Positions 50,687 to 59,264 of a DNA stretch of 64,000 nt are shown piece after piece. The position numbers and the translations under genes are program-made. The stretch is from Streptomyces fumanus (GTDB lineage: Bacteria; Actinomycetota; Actinomycetes; Streptomycetales; Streptomycetaceae), in NCBI RefSeq assembly GCF_014655295.1, contig NZ_BNBI01000007.1, forward strand, positions 372,001-436,000, given 5' to 3'. How positions within the stretch are numbered: the first letter of the stretch is position 1; every line of letters begins with the position of its first letter. Below the pieces are notes generated by a model that saw only the letters and a list, made by a program, of their open reading frames with translations, was not told where the DNA came from and ran no database searches.

Positions 50687-52288
50687 ATGCGCACGTCGCA
50701 GGCGGACGTCCTGATCGTCGGGTACGGGCCGGTGGGGCAGGTGCTGTCGCTGCTGCTGGCCGAGCGGGGCCGGCGCGTGACCGTGGTCGAGCGGTGGGAG
50801 GCCCCCTACACGCTGCCCCGGGCGACCAGTTTCGACGGCGAGACGGCCCGGACCCTGGCGGCGCTGGGCGTGGGCGACGCGTTCGCGGAGATCGGACTGC
50901 CGGCCGACGCCTACGACTGGCGCAACGCCGACGGCGCGACGCTGCTCCGCGTCGAGCTGGCCCGGCGGGGCGCGCACGGCTGGCCGGAGACGACGACCAT
51001 GCACCAGCCCGCCCTGGAGGAGGCGCTGTCCGCCCGCGCACGGCGACTGCCCGGCATCGAGGTGGTGCGCGGGTGCACGGTGACGGAACTGTCCGACGAC
51101 GGGGACCGGGTGACGGTGACGGCGGCCGACACGGCGGGGCGGGAGCGGCGGTGGACGGCGTCATGGGTCGTCGGGTGCGACGGCGCGAACAGTTTCGTAC
51201 GGCGGCGGCTGGGGGTGCGCTGGCACGACCTGGGCTTCTCCTACGACTGGCTGCTGTGTGACGTGACACTGGACGTGCCGAGGGAGTTCTCGCCGCTCAA
51301 CGTGCAGTTCTGCGACCCCGCGCGGCCGACCACGGCGGTGGGCAGCGGACCCGGCCGCAGGCGCTGGGAGTTCATGCGGCTGCCCGGGGAGAGCGTGGCC
51401 GAGCTGAACCGGGAGGAGACGGCGTGGCAACTGCTGGCGCCGTTCGACGTGTCCCCGGCCAACGCCACGCTGCACCGGCACGGCGTCTACCGCTTCCAGG
51501 CGGCCTGGGCCGAGGAGTGGCGGCGCGGCCGGGTGCTGCTCGCGGGGGACGCGGCCCACCTGATGCCGCCGTTCACCGGCCAGGGCATGTGCGCGGGCGT
51601 CCGGGACGCGCTGAACCTGGCGTGGAAACTGGACCTGGTGCTGAGCGGTGACGCCGGTGAGGCGCTGCTGGACACGTACGGTCCCGAGCGCGCCGGACAT
51701 GTGCGGGAGGCGGTCGGCACGGCGGTGCGGCTGGGCAAGGTGCTCTGCGTGACCGACCCGGCCGCGGCGGCGGCCCGGGACGCCGCGCTGCTGGCGGGCG
51801 CGGACACCGGCCGGGGCGGCGGCGCGGGGACGCCGCTGCGGACCGGGCTGCTGTACACCGGGGCCGGCGCGCGGCCGGTGCCGTCGGCCGGGGAGGTGGT
51901 GCCGCAGGGCCGGGTACGGCTGGCAGGGGTGACCGGGTACTTCGACGAGGTGGCCGGCACCGGCCCGGTGCTGCTGGGGTCGGCCGCTCCGGCGGCGGCA
52001 CTCGACGGGCCGCGGCTCGCCTTCCTCACCGGGCTCGGCACCCGGATCGTGCACCTGGTGGCGGACGGGGCGCCGGACGCCGCGCCGGACGCCGCCGTGG
52101 ACGTCGACGGCGTGTATCTGCCGCTGCTGCGGGCGGCTCGGGCGCGGTACCTGCTGGTGCGCCCGGACCACCACGTCTACGGCCCGGCCCGCACCGCGCG
52201 GGAACTGGCGGCGCTGGTCGACGCGTTCCGTTCGGCGCTGACCGGGCGGCCGGTCACAGCAGGTAGGGCAGATCCTGCCGCCGTTTGA
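50687..52288 (+). CDS. FAD-dependent aromatic hydroxylase (Rif-Orf19 / GdmM / MhpA-like)
   Basis: This is a class A flavoprotein monooxygenase of 533 aa. It has the FAD/NADPH motifs of the 3-(3-hydroxyphenyl)propionate hydroxylase group: GYGPVGQ near residue 13, VVGCDGANSFVRR mid-protein, and GDAAHLMPPFTGQGMCAG for ribityl binding. The ATG at 50687 follows GGAGGGAGGAG. Relatives in naphthalenic ansamycin clusters (Rif-Orf19, Nam7) oxidise the AHBA-derived ring on the growing chain so that the second ring can close. Given the ketone pattern of modules 1-3, that is the likely role here; the benzenic-ansamycin GdmM role is the alternative. It is transcribed away from the PKS operon, and its last 35 bases overlap the end of the LAL gene. 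Confidence 0.9.
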   Translation: MRTSQADVLIVGYGPVGQVLSLLLAERGRRVTVVERWEAPYTLPRATSFDGETARTLAALGVGDAFAEIGLPADAYDWRNADGATLLRVELARRGAHGWPETTTMHQPALEEALSARARRLPGIEVVRGCTVTELSDDGDRVTVTAADTAGRERRWTASWVVGCDGANSFVRRRLGVRWHDLGFSYDWLLCDVTLDVPREFSPLNVQFCDPARPTTAVGSGPGRRRWEFMRLPGESVAELNREETAWQLLAPFDVSPANATLHRHGVYRFQAAWAEEWRRGRVLLAGDAAHLMPPFTGQGMCAGVRDALNLAWKLDLVLSGDAGEALLDTYGPERAGHVREAVGTAVRLGKVLCVTDPAAAAARDAALLAGADTGRGGGAGTPLRTGLLYTGAGARPVPSAGEVVPQGRVRLAGVTGYFDEVAGTGPVLLGSAAPAAALDGPRLAFLTGLGTRIVHLVADGAPDAAPDAAVDVDGVYLPLLRAARARYLLVRPDHHVYGPARTARELAALVDAFRSALTGRPVTAGRADPAAV

Positions 52289-55175
52289 CGTTGACCTTGC
52301 GGAAGACGCGGGTGAGGTGCTGCTCGACGGTACTGGCGGTGATGTACAGCTTCGCGGCGATCTCCCGGTTGGTGTACCCCTTGGAGGCCAGCGCCGCGAT
52401 CCTGCGTTCCTGCCGGGTCAGCGAGGAGACGCCGTCGGAGCGGTCCGCCGCGTCGTCGGCGGCCGGCGCGGCCTCGGAGCCGACCGGGTCGAGAGCCGCC
52501 TCGCGGCACAGGTGCTCGGTGCCGGTCTGCTTGGCGAGGTGCCAGGCGCGGTGCGCCACCCGGCGGGCGTTGCGCTGGTCGCCGGCGTCCCGGAAGGCGG
52601 CGCTGAGGTCGATGAGGGCGCGGGTGAGTTCGTATTCGTCGCTGCTCTCCATGAGCATGTCGACGGCCTCGGTGAGCAGTTGCGGGCGGCGGGTGACCCG
52701 GCTCACCGCGGCCAGGGTGCGCAGGGCCTGCCCGCGTTCCGGGGAGGGGCCGGGGTGCAGCCGGGCGAGCTGTTCGCGGACCAGGCGTTTGGCCTGTTCC
52801 TGGTCGCTCTGCGCGAGCCATGCCTCGGCCGCGCCGAGGCGCCAGGGGACCACGTCGGCGCCGGGCCTGCCCCAGGTCTCGGCGAAGCGGCCGCAGGCGA
52901 GGAAGTCGGCGAGCGCGGCCTGCGGGTGGTGGGTGGCGAGCCGGTAGTGGCCGCGGGCGTGCAGATAGGCGGCGCCGTGGCGGCTGTGCAGGGCGTGCTC
53001 GGGCAGCGGCAGCGCCACGTACCTCTCGGCCGCCGCCAGGTCCCCGGAGCGGGTGGCGGCCAGCACGGCGCAGGCCAGTACGCCGGCCAGGCCGACCCCC
53101 CAGCCCTGCGGCGGGACGAGGGACAGGGCGTGCGCGGCCAGGTCGCGGGCGCGGACCAGGTCGCCGCGCCGCAGATGGGCCTCGACGCGCACGGCGAGGA
53201 ACCGGGCCTGCGAGGCGACGGCCTGGTGGGCGGCGGTCTCGGCCTCCAGTTTCTCGCACCAGGCGACCACCTCGTCCAGCTTGCCCGCGTGGCACAGGCC
53301 GCGCAGGGCCAGCACCCCGGACTCCACGTTCCACAGCGAGTCGTGGTCCAGGTGGTAGGTGCTCAGCAGGAGTTCGGCGCGCTGGACCAGCCGGTCGTCG
53401 CGCCCGTCGACGTAGTCGTCGGACAGGGCGACCGCGGAGGGCAGCCACGGGTCGTGGCAGGGGACGGCCGCGGGGGAGGCCGCGGCGACGGAGTGGGCGA
53501 GCCGGCGCAGGCCGGTGTGCAGGGGGTAGGCCCGCGCCGCCCAGCTCGCCAGGAAGCGGATGTCCTCGGTGCCGGGGCCGGGCCCGCCGTCCTGCCGGTA
53601 CCGGGTGCGCAGGACGTCGAGCAGGGCGGTCAGGTCGTGCAGGGCGCCGGTCTCGGTGAGTCCGAGGACCAGGTCGGAGACGCCCCGCCGGTCCAGGAGG
53701 CCGGCATGGAAGTCGTCGAGCTGGGGGCGGAGGTGGCGGACGGCGGCCTGCGGTTTCCACTGCCGTTCCAGGCGGCTGAGCCGGGTCCGGACCCGGGCGG
53801 CGGTGACGCCGTCGGTCCGGGTGCGCCGGGCGAGGCCGAGGCAGCCGAGGGCGGTGCCGACGTCGCCGGCCGCCAGGGCCTCCTGGGAGGCGGTGAGAAG
53901 GACGTCGATGCCGTCGTCGATGCCCGCGTCACCGGCGCTGGTGAGCTGCCGGGCGACCGCGAGCGCGGAGGCGCCGCTGTCCCGCAGCAGTTCGGCGGCG
54001 GCGCGGTGCAGCGCGGCCCGGTCGGCGGCGGGCAGGTCGTCCAGGACGGCGGCGGCACCGGCCGGATGCCGGAACGCGTACCGCTCGGCGCGCGCCGGCG
54101 CCGCGGCCCCGGCGCCCGGCCCCGTGGCACCGGTACAGGGCGGGCCCCCGGGGGCGCCCGGCAGACGTGCGTCGGCGCGCAGCACGCCCGCCTCGGCCAG
54201 CGCCCGCAGCGCCCAGCGGGTGGTCTTGGTGTCCTGCCCGGCCAGCGGGGCCACGTCGGCCGGCTCCGGGGCGCCGCCGAGCACCGCCAGGGAGCGGACC
54301 ACGGCCGGTATCGGCGGCCGGGCGTGCGCCACCAGGTCGAGGAGCGCCTGTCCGTACCCTTCCGGACGGCCGGTGCCGCCCGCCTGCTGGTCGACGATCA
54401 GCGCACGCACGGCCAGCGGGTTGCCGCCGCTGACCGCGTACAGCTCGGCGGTGAGCCGGGCGGTGGCGGTGCCCGGTCCCAGGAGCCGGGTGGCGAGGCT
54501 GTGCACGGCGGTGCGGCTGAGCGGGGCCAGGGGGACGCGGCGGACGTGCGGGCCCGGGGCGAGCCCGCCGAGCAGTGGTGAGCGCGGCCGGCGCATGGCC
54601 GGGTCGTCGGTGACCAGCACCAGGATGCGGGTGCGGTACAGCCAGGCCACGACACCCGCGAGGAAGTGCAGGGAGGGCACGTCCACGTAGTGCGCGTTGT
54701 CGACACAGATCACCAGGGGGGTGTTTTCGGCCAGATGAGCCAGTTCCACGGTGAGCTTCTGGAACGCGTCCGCGATCCGGGGGTCCGCGGCGTCGGGGGC
54801 GGGGCCGCCGCGCAGGAGGGCGTGCTCGACCGCCGCGGCGAGCAGCGAACGGAACGGCTCCCGGCGGGCCGGCGGGATCGCCAGGCCGTGGGAGAGCTGC
54901 GTCAGCACACCGAACGGCAGCGCTTCTTCCCGCAGCGACGCGGTGGCCCGCAGGACGCGCGCGGCGCCGGGTTCCAGGGTCTCCAGGAACTCGTGGACCA
55001 GCCTGCTCTTGCCGCTGCCGAGCGGCCCCTCGACGACGACCAGCCGTCCTCTGCCGCCGGCGGCGTCCGCCAGCGCCCCGCGCAGCGCGGTCAGCGCGGC
55101 GTCGCGCTCGACCAGATCACGCCGGCCGGTGACGGCGGCCCTGGCATCGAGGCATTCCGGGAAACCTAATGACAT
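52254..55175 (-). CDS. LAL-family (large LuxR-type, MalT-like) pathway activator
   Basis: This is a 973-aa ATP-binding regulator. It has Walker A GPLGSGKS near residue 48, Walker B VICVDNAH near 155, a long central helical repeat region, and a C-terminal LuxR helix-turn-helix at about 912-968 (LTRQERRIAALASKGYTNREIA, then STVEQHL). Such proteins (GdmRI/RII, PikD) activate polyketide clusters. I choose the ATG at 55175 because GGGAG lies five bases ahead. Earlier in-frame starts lack a spaced SD. Its third codon is TTA, so translation should depend on bldA. It is the most likely activator of the PKS and rifK operons. Its 3' end overlaps the hydroxylase gene end-to-end by 35 bases. Confidence 0.93.
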   Translation of the reverse strand: MSLGFPECLDARAAVTGRRDLVERDAALTALRGALADAAGGRGRLVVVEGPLGSGKSRLVHEFLETLEPGAARVLRATASLREEALPFGVLTQLSHGLAIPPARREPFRSLLAAAVEHALLRGGPAPDAADPRIADAFQKLTVELAHLAENTPLVICVDNAHYVDVPSLHFLAGVVAWLYRTRILVLVTDDPAMRRPRSPLLGGLAPGPHVRRVPLAPLSRTAVHSLATRLLGPGTATARLTAELYAVSGGNPLAVRALIVDQQAGGTGRPEGYGQALLDLVAHARPPIPAVVRSLAVLGGAPEPADVAPLAGQDTKTTRWALRALAEAGVLRADARLPGAPGGPPCTGATGPGAGAAAPARAERYAFRHPAGAAAVLDDLPAADRAALHRAAAELLRDSGASALAVARQLTSAGDAGIDDGIDVLLTASQEALAAGDVGTALGCLGLARRTRTDGVTAARVRTRLSRLERQWKPQAAVRHLRPQLDDFHAGLLDRRGVSDLVLGLTETGALHDLTALLDVLRTRYRQDGGPGPGTEDIRFLASWAARAYPLHTGLRRLAHSVAAASPAAVPCHDPWLPSAVALSDDYVDGRDDRLVQRAELLLSTYHLDHDSLWNVESGVLALRGLCHAGKLDEVVAWCEKLEAETAAHQAVASQARFLAVRVEAHLRRGDLVRARDLAAHALSLVPPQGWGVGLAGVLACAVLAATRSGDLAAAERYVALPLPEHALHSRHGAAYLHARGHYRLATHHPQAALADFLACGRFAETWGRPGADVVPWRLGAAEAWLAQSDQEQAKRLVREQLARLHPGPSPERGQALRTLAAVSRVTRRPQLLTEAVDMLMESSDEYELTRALIDLSAAFRDAGDQRNARRVAHRAWHLAKQTGTEHLCREAALDPVGSEAAPAADDAADRSDGVSSLTRQERRIAALASKGYTNREIAAKLYITASTVEQHLTRVFRKVNVKRRQDLPYLL
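55167..55169 (-). other. TTA codon at position 3 of the LAL regulator
   Basis: The coding strand starts ATG TCA TTA GGT. The codon is in frame for all upstream alternative starts too. It predicts bldA control at the very beginning of translation. Confidence 0.92.
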
Positions 55176-55588
55176 GCCAACTCCCGACATTCCCTGGTGT
55201 TGTGCGGCCGGGCGAAGGGAACACCGCCGCGCAAACTGCTTGACGTACGGGCAGACGACAGCCGTGACGTGAAACGCCACGGCGAGAATGATGGAGGAAA
55301 AGACCGGGTAAAATCCGGAGTCTTTTGTGATGACGGTGCCTGGTCAAGGCGCGGGCGGGCGCGCACCGAATGCGTGGGGACTTCGAGTGAGTGGGGGAGG
55401 ACCGCGGGGGTGGGGGAAACTCTCGGAATCATGGATAAATCGCCGCGCAGCGCAGTGTCAAGCGACTGAGTCGTACCTCACGGACCGCTCCGGCCCGGCG
55501 CGCGGGCCGGGTGCGGTGGGGGAACGGGGCACTCGCGCCGGGTGTCCCGTTCCCCGGCATGCCGGCGTGGTGCCGGGCCGATCCGCCG
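55176..55588. promoter_or_regulatory. Intergenic region upstream of the LAL gene
   Basis: About 410 bases with no convincing gene lie between the nitroreductase stop and the LAL start. It contains a GC hairpin (55490-55510), a separated inverted pair GGTGTT/AACACC (55196-55225) close to the LAL start, and a locally AT-richer stretch around 55270-55330 that may hold the LAL promoter. No clear -35/-10 pair was found. Confidence 0.4.
55490..55510. terminator. Probable terminator after the nitroreductase gene
   Basis: A perfect 8-bp GC stem pairs CCGGCCCG (55490-55497) with CGGGCCGG (55503-55510) around a five-base loop, about 80 bases past the nitroreductase stop. No T-run follows, as is common in Streptomyces. 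Confidence 0.6.
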
Positions 55589-56218
55589 TCAGACCAGCCG
55601 TACGGCCTGCTCGTAGGAGAGCCGCGCCCCGCGCTCGCGGAACGCGCCCTCGGCCGGGTGGCCGATATTGACCAGCAGGATCGACTTCCACCGGCCGTCG
55701 GGGAAGAACTCCTCGTCGACGGCGCGCGCGTCGAAGCCGCCCATCGGGCCCGCGGCCAGCCCCGCGGCCCGCACGGCCAGCACGAAGTAACCCGCCTGGA
55801 TCCTGGCGTTGAGCTCCATCTGGGTCACCCGCAGACCCTCGTTGGCCTCCAGCATCGCCTTGAGCTGGGGGTTGGACGGAGCAAGGACGGGAACGTACTC
55901 CGCAAACCGCGTGTCCGCCGCCAGTACCGCGGTGACCGGGGCCGACGCGGTCTGCTCGCGGTTGGGCGGGGCCACGCCGTCGAGGAGCCGGCGCTTGCCC
56001 TCCTCGGTGCGGACGTAAAGAATCCGCAGCGGGTTGATATTCGCCGAGGTCGGAGCCCACTTGAAGAGTTCGTAGATGGCCTGCAGCCGGTCGTCCCCGA
56101 CCGGCTCGTCACGGAAGGCATAGGCCGTCTTCGCCTCGGTGAACAGCAATGCCTGTCCCTCGGGGGAAAGCGCGTACAAGCTCTGGTCCGCTGCGGAGAC
56201 CAGGGTGCTGTCCGACAT
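55589..56218 (-). CDS. Nitroreductase-family protein (RutE/HadB-like)
   Basis: This is a 209-aa FMN-dependent nitroreductase-fold protein. The segment WAPTSANINPLRILYVR is the FMN-phosphate region of the malonic semialdehyde reductase-like subgroup, and GPMGGFD, then ILLVNIGHP, complete the fold signature. The ATG at 56218 has a GAGGAG SD nine bases ahead. It stands alone between the LAL gene and a divergent dehydrogenase, with its own hairpin downstream. It could reduce an enone, quinone or semialdehyde of the pathway, or be a housekeeping gene caught between two clusters. The sequence does not decide. Confidence 0.85.
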   Translation of the reverse strand: MSDSTLVSAADQSLYALSPEGQALLFTEAKTAYAFRDEPVGDDRLQAIYELFKWAPTSANINPLRILYVRTEEGKRRLLDGVAPPNREQTASAPVTAVLAADTRFAEYVPVLAPSNPQLKAMLEANEGLRVTQMELNARIQAGYFVLAVRAAGLAAGPMGGFDARAVDEEFFPDGRWKSILLVNIGHPAEGAFRERGARLSYEQAVRLV

Positions 56219-56451
56219 ATCGAATTACTCCTCTTTTACCGTGCCCGCGGTGCTGATTACCCGGCCCAGCGTACGCGTTCCCCGAGCCGGCCCACAGGGC
56301 GAACTGCCCGCCGTGCGGGGGCACTTGTCCGCCATCGGGGAAGAAAACGGCCCGAGGACATCGGTGCGGTCTACCGCGGGGCTGATCGCCTGTGGCAGGC
56401 TTCCGGCATGCCCCCGCCGACGATCCGCCGCCGCGACGAACGGGCGGTCCT

Positions 56452-57426
56452 TTGAGGGCCGCCGTGCTGACGGAGCCCGGCGTGCTCTCCGTGACCTCCG
56501 TGCCGGACCCCGAGTGCGGCACCGGAGAGGTGCTGATCAGGATGCGCGGCACCGGCCTGTGCGGCTCCGACCTCGCGGTGTACGCGGGACAGCGGCCCCC
56601 GCCGCGCCGGCCCTGGATCCTGGGCCACGAGGGCGCCGGCCGCGTCGCCGCGATCGGCGCGGGCGTCGAGGGCCTGACGGTCGGTCAGGACGTGGTCGTC
56701 GAACCGGACTACTGCTGTCTGGCCTGCCCGCCGTGCCGGCAGGGTCGGACCTCGGCCTGTGCCGGCCGGGCCGCGGTCGGACTGACCGTACCGGGGCTGC
56801 TGAGCGAGTACGCGGTGGCCCCGGCTCGGTTCGTCTGGCCGGTCCCGCCGGACGTGCCGCTGGAGGACCTGGTCTGCGTGGAGCCGGCCACCGTGGCATG
56901 GGCGGCGCTGCGCCGCTCCGGCATCGCGCCCGGTCTCACCTGTCTGGTGACGGGGGCCGGCTCGCAGGGCCTGCTGCTGTGCCGGGCACTGGTCGAGCAC
57001 GGGGTGACGGTGCATGTCCAGGAGCCCAACGCGGCCCGCCTGGACCGGGCCTGCTCCCTGGGCGCGCGGCCGGCACCGCCGGACGGTGAGACGTACCCGT
57101 ACCTCTTCGAGACCTCCGGCGCCCCCGGGGCGTTCGAACAGGGGCTGCGGCGCCTCGCCCCGCACGGCACCGCCGTACTGATCGGCCTCAGCACCGCGCG
57201 GCTCGACCTCTCCCCGCGTGACCTGGTGGCCGGGCAGGTCACCCTCATCGGCAGCATGGTCTACGACCACCCCGGCGACTTCGCCCGCACCGTCGCCGCC
57301 CTGCGCACACCGTCGGCCACCCCCCTGGGCGCGGTGGTCAGCGACGGCTACCCCCTGGACGACGTCGACGCGGCGTTCACCGCGGCGGCCACCGCGTCCG
57401 GCAAGGTGTGGGTCGACCTCGGGTGA
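56452..57426 (+). CDS. Zinc-binding MDR alcohol dehydrogenase-like protein
   Basis: This is a medium-chain dehydrogenase of about 324 aa. The catalytic-zinc region has GLCGSDL and GHEGAGR. The structural zinc lobe CCLACPPCRQG...C is complete, and the nucleotide fold reads GAGSQG, resembling threonine/sorbitol dehydrogenases. The start is uncertain: TTG at 56452 gives the family N-terminus (RAAVLTEPG), while a GTG at 56392 would add 20 residues. Neither has a strong SD. It diverges from the nitroreductase (about 230 bases apart) and converges on the TetR gene. Oxidation of a hydroxyl in either pathway is plausible, but the substrate is unknown. Confidence 0.82.
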   Translation: MRAAVLTEPGVLSVTSVPDPECGTGEVLIRMRGTGLCGSDLAVYAGQRPPPRRPWILGHEGAGRVAAIGAGVEGLTVGQDVVVEPDYCCLACPPCRQGRTSACAGRAAVGLTVPGLLSEYAVAPARFVWPVPPDVPLEDLVCVEPATVAWAALRRSGIAPGLTCLVTGAGSQGLLLCRALVEHGVTVHVQEPNAARLDRACSLGARPAPPDGETYPYLFETSGAPGAFEQGLRRLAPHGTAVLIGLSTARLDLSPRDLVAGQVTLIGSMVYDHPGDFARTVAALRTPSATPLGAVVSDGYPLDDVDAAFTAAATASGKVWVDLG

Positions 57427-57482
57427 CCGGCCGAGCGGGACGGCAGGCGTGCGGCCCCGGGGCCGCCTGAGCGGAAAAGCGT

Positions 57483-58100
57483 CTAGGACCCCGCGCTGCC
57501 GGGGCCGGAGTCCGGGGCGGCGCCCACGCCGTTCAGGACCAGGCGCCACACCTGCGAGAGCTGCCCCACGACATCCTGCGGGGCGCCGGAGGTGCGGGCG
57601 TACTCCCGGACGGAGGTCTCGGCTCCCCGCACCAGCAGCAGGCAGAGCGTGGCGACGGCCGCCGGGTCCGCGCCGCCGCGCAGTTCGTGGCCGGGCAGGG
57701 AACGCAGCCGTTCGCGCAGCGCGGGCGCCCACAGCGCGGTCCAGTTGTCCGGCTGCCCGGCGGCGCGTTCGCGCTCCAGGCGCGCCGCGGCCCGGACCCG
57801 TACGTCGCCCTCCAGCAGCCCGACGAGGGTCAGGGTGAGGGCCACCGCGGCCCGCAGGGCCGGCTCGCGGTCCTCGGACACCCGCTCCACCACCGCCCGG
57901 GTGATCTCCTCGCCCTCCGCCCGCACCGCCTCGGCCAGCTCCTGCTTGCTGGCGAAGTGGAAGCTGAGGGCGCCCATGGAGACGCCCGCGGCACGGCTGA
58001 TCCGGGTCAGCGACGCGCCGGCGTAGCCACGGTGGTCGAACTCCTCCGCGGCCGCCCGCACCAGGGCCTGACGTGTCCGGGCGGCTCGTGCCTGTCTCAC
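57483..58100 (-). CDS. TetR-family regulator, ScbR / gamma-butyrolactone receptor-like
   Basis: This is a 205-aa protein whose N-terminal helix-turn-helix (residues ~6-52: RTRQALVRAAAEEF, GASLTRISRAAGVSMGALSFHF) resembles the butyrolactone receptor and pseudo-receptor group. The GTG at 58100 is chosen for its AGGAAGGG SD six bases ahead; the reading frame upstream has no comparable site. It is divergent from the SARP gene across a 207-base region with direct repeats. A receptor controlling a neighbouring SARP is a common Streptomyces arrangement. Whether it binds a butyrolactone, an antibiotic ligand or neither is not visible. Confidence 0.85.
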   Translation of the reverse strand: MRQARAARTRQALVRAAAEEFDHRGYAGASLTRISRAAGVSMGALSFHFASKQELAEAVRAEGEEITRAVVERVSEDREPALRAAVALTLTLVGLLEGDVRVRAAARLERERAAGQPDNWTALWAPALRERLRSLPGHELRGGADPAAVATLCLLLVRGAETSVREYARTSGAPQDVVGQLSQVWRLVLNGVGAAPDSGPGSAGS

Positions 58101-58172
58101 CGGAAACCCTTCCTCCCCCACTTCCGGCAGCCGTCCGCCGCCGCCGGTGTGCCACACCCCCCGTAGCCGTCA

Positions 58173-58241
58173 TCACTACTACAAATCGGCCGCCGACGGG
58201 GCGCGGACCGGACTTACGAAAAAAGAAAAAGTTCACTACTA
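58173..58241. promoter_or_regulatory. Direct repeat TCACTACTA, 60 bp apart, in the TetR/SARP region
   Basis: Identical 9-base sequences lie at 58173-58181 and 58233-58241. The second overlaps the proposed SARP -10 box and the first lies toward the TetR start. The region is AT-rich for this genome. The repeats are candidate operators for the TetR protein or the SARP. Confidence 0.5.
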
Positions 58242-58242
58242 T
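58214..58242 (+). promoter_or_regulatory. Probable SARP promoter
   Basis: TTACGA (58214-58219) and TACTAT (58237-58242) are separated by exactly 17 bases, about 65 bases before the SARP start codon. The spacer is rich in A. This is the best vegetative-type promoter match I found in the window. Confidence 0.5.
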
Positions 58243-58307
58243 TTTGCGAGTCTTTGGTGATGTAGCCGGTGCGGTCGGATTCACGATCACCGTCCAAGGA
58301 GGGGGAC

Positions 58308-59168
58308 ATGGACATCAAGGTTCTGGGGGTGCTCGTCGTCACGGAGGGTGGCACACCCGTCACGCCCGTGGCGGCCGAGCCTCGGCAGGTGCTGGCGTTA
58401 CTGGCGATGCTCGCCGGCCGTGTCGTCCCCAGCGGGCTCCTGGTCGAGGACCTCTGGCCCGACCGGCCGCCCCACCAGGCCAAGGCCATGCTGCAGTCCT
58501 ACGTCGGCGAGCTGCGCGAACTGATCGCCGCCGCCCTGCGCGGCCGCGAGCGGACCGGGTCGGCACGCAGCCGCTGCGACCGGCGGGCCGCCGACATCCT
58601 GGCCGACATGCCCGGCGGGTACCAGCTCCGCGGCGACGAAGTCACCAGCGACGCCTGGGAGTTCGAGCGGGCCGCCGGCGCCGGCTACCGGGCGCTGGCC
58701 GTCGGCGACCTGGTCACCGCGGCGCGCCGCCTGCGGGAGGCCCTCGGGCTGTGGCGCGGCGAGCCGTTCGCCGACCTCACGCCGGGCCCGCACCTGACCG
58801 CCCAGATCGACCGTCTGCGGCAGTCCCGGGACCGGGCGTTCGGACAGTGGGTCGAGGCGGAACTGCGGCTGGGCCGCCACCGCGAACTCGCCGCCGACCT
58901 GCCCGGGGTGCAGGTGCCCTGCCGGGTGCGCGACCAGCTCCCCGCCGCCCTGGAGCGGTGCGCCGACCAGGGCGAGGCGCTCGCGGCCTACCAGCGGCTG
59001 GTCCAGCCGTCGGCGTCGTCCCGCGTCCTCGTCACCGCCCGGATCCCGCGCCCCGGCCCCCGCCCGCCGGTGCGCTTCGTGCCGGATCCGTACGACCGCC
59101 CGGCCGCGGTCGCGCGGTACGGCACAGCGGCGGGCAGGGGCCGTACCGTGCCGCTCGGCCGGCCCTGA
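58308..59168 (+). CDS. SARP-family regulator
   Basis: This is a small Streptomyces antibiotic regulatory protein of 286 aa. It has an OmpR-like winged helix (~1-100; LLVEDLWPDRPP and the PGGYQL strand) and a bacterial transcriptional activation domain (~105-230; WEFERAAGAGY, LREALGLWRGEPFADL, QWVEAELRLGRHRELAADL). The ATG at 58308 follows AAGGAGG. Codon 31 is TTA, so bldA dependence is expected. The last ~50 residues are Pro/Arg-rich and lack the usual helical end of the activation domain, which may indicate erosion. It is divergent from the TetR gene and followed by a strong terminator, then phzD-phzE, its most likely targets. Confidence 0.87.
   Translation: MDIKVLGVLVVTEGGTPVTPVAAEPRQVLALLAMLAGRVVPSGLLVEDLWPDRPPHQAKAMLQSYVGELRELIAAALRGRERTGSARSRCDRRAADILADMPGGYQLRGDEVTSDAWEFERAAGAGYRALAVGDLVTAARRLREALGLWRGEPFADLTPGPHLTAQIDRLRQSRDRAFGQWVEAELRLGRHRELAADLPGVQVPCRVRDQLPAALERCADQGEALAAYQRLVQPSASSRVLVTARIPRPGPRPPVRFVPDPYDRPAAVARYGTAAGRGRTVPLGRP
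58398..58400 (+). other. TTA codon at position 31 of the SARP gene
   Basis: The frame reads CTG GCG TTA CTG GCG. This is the second regulatory gene in the window with a bldA-type codon. Confidence 0.92.
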
Positions 59169-59219
59169 CCCACCGTCATCACCGCGGCGCCCGCCGCCCG
59201 CGCACCCTGTGCGCAGCCC

Positions 59220-59264
59220 CGGCCCGAGGGGGCCCGACGACCGCCGTCGGACCCCCTCGGGCCG
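59220..59264 (+). terminator. Strong terminator after the SARP gene
   Basis: A perfect 13-bp stem pairs CGGCCCGAGGGGG (59220-59232) with its complement at 59252-59264. A 6-bp inner stem pairs CCGACG (59234-59239) with CGTCGG (59245-59250) around a five-base loop. It starts about 50 bases past the SARP stop. The remaining ~200 bases to phzD hold no gene and no clear promoter pair. Confidence 0.88.
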
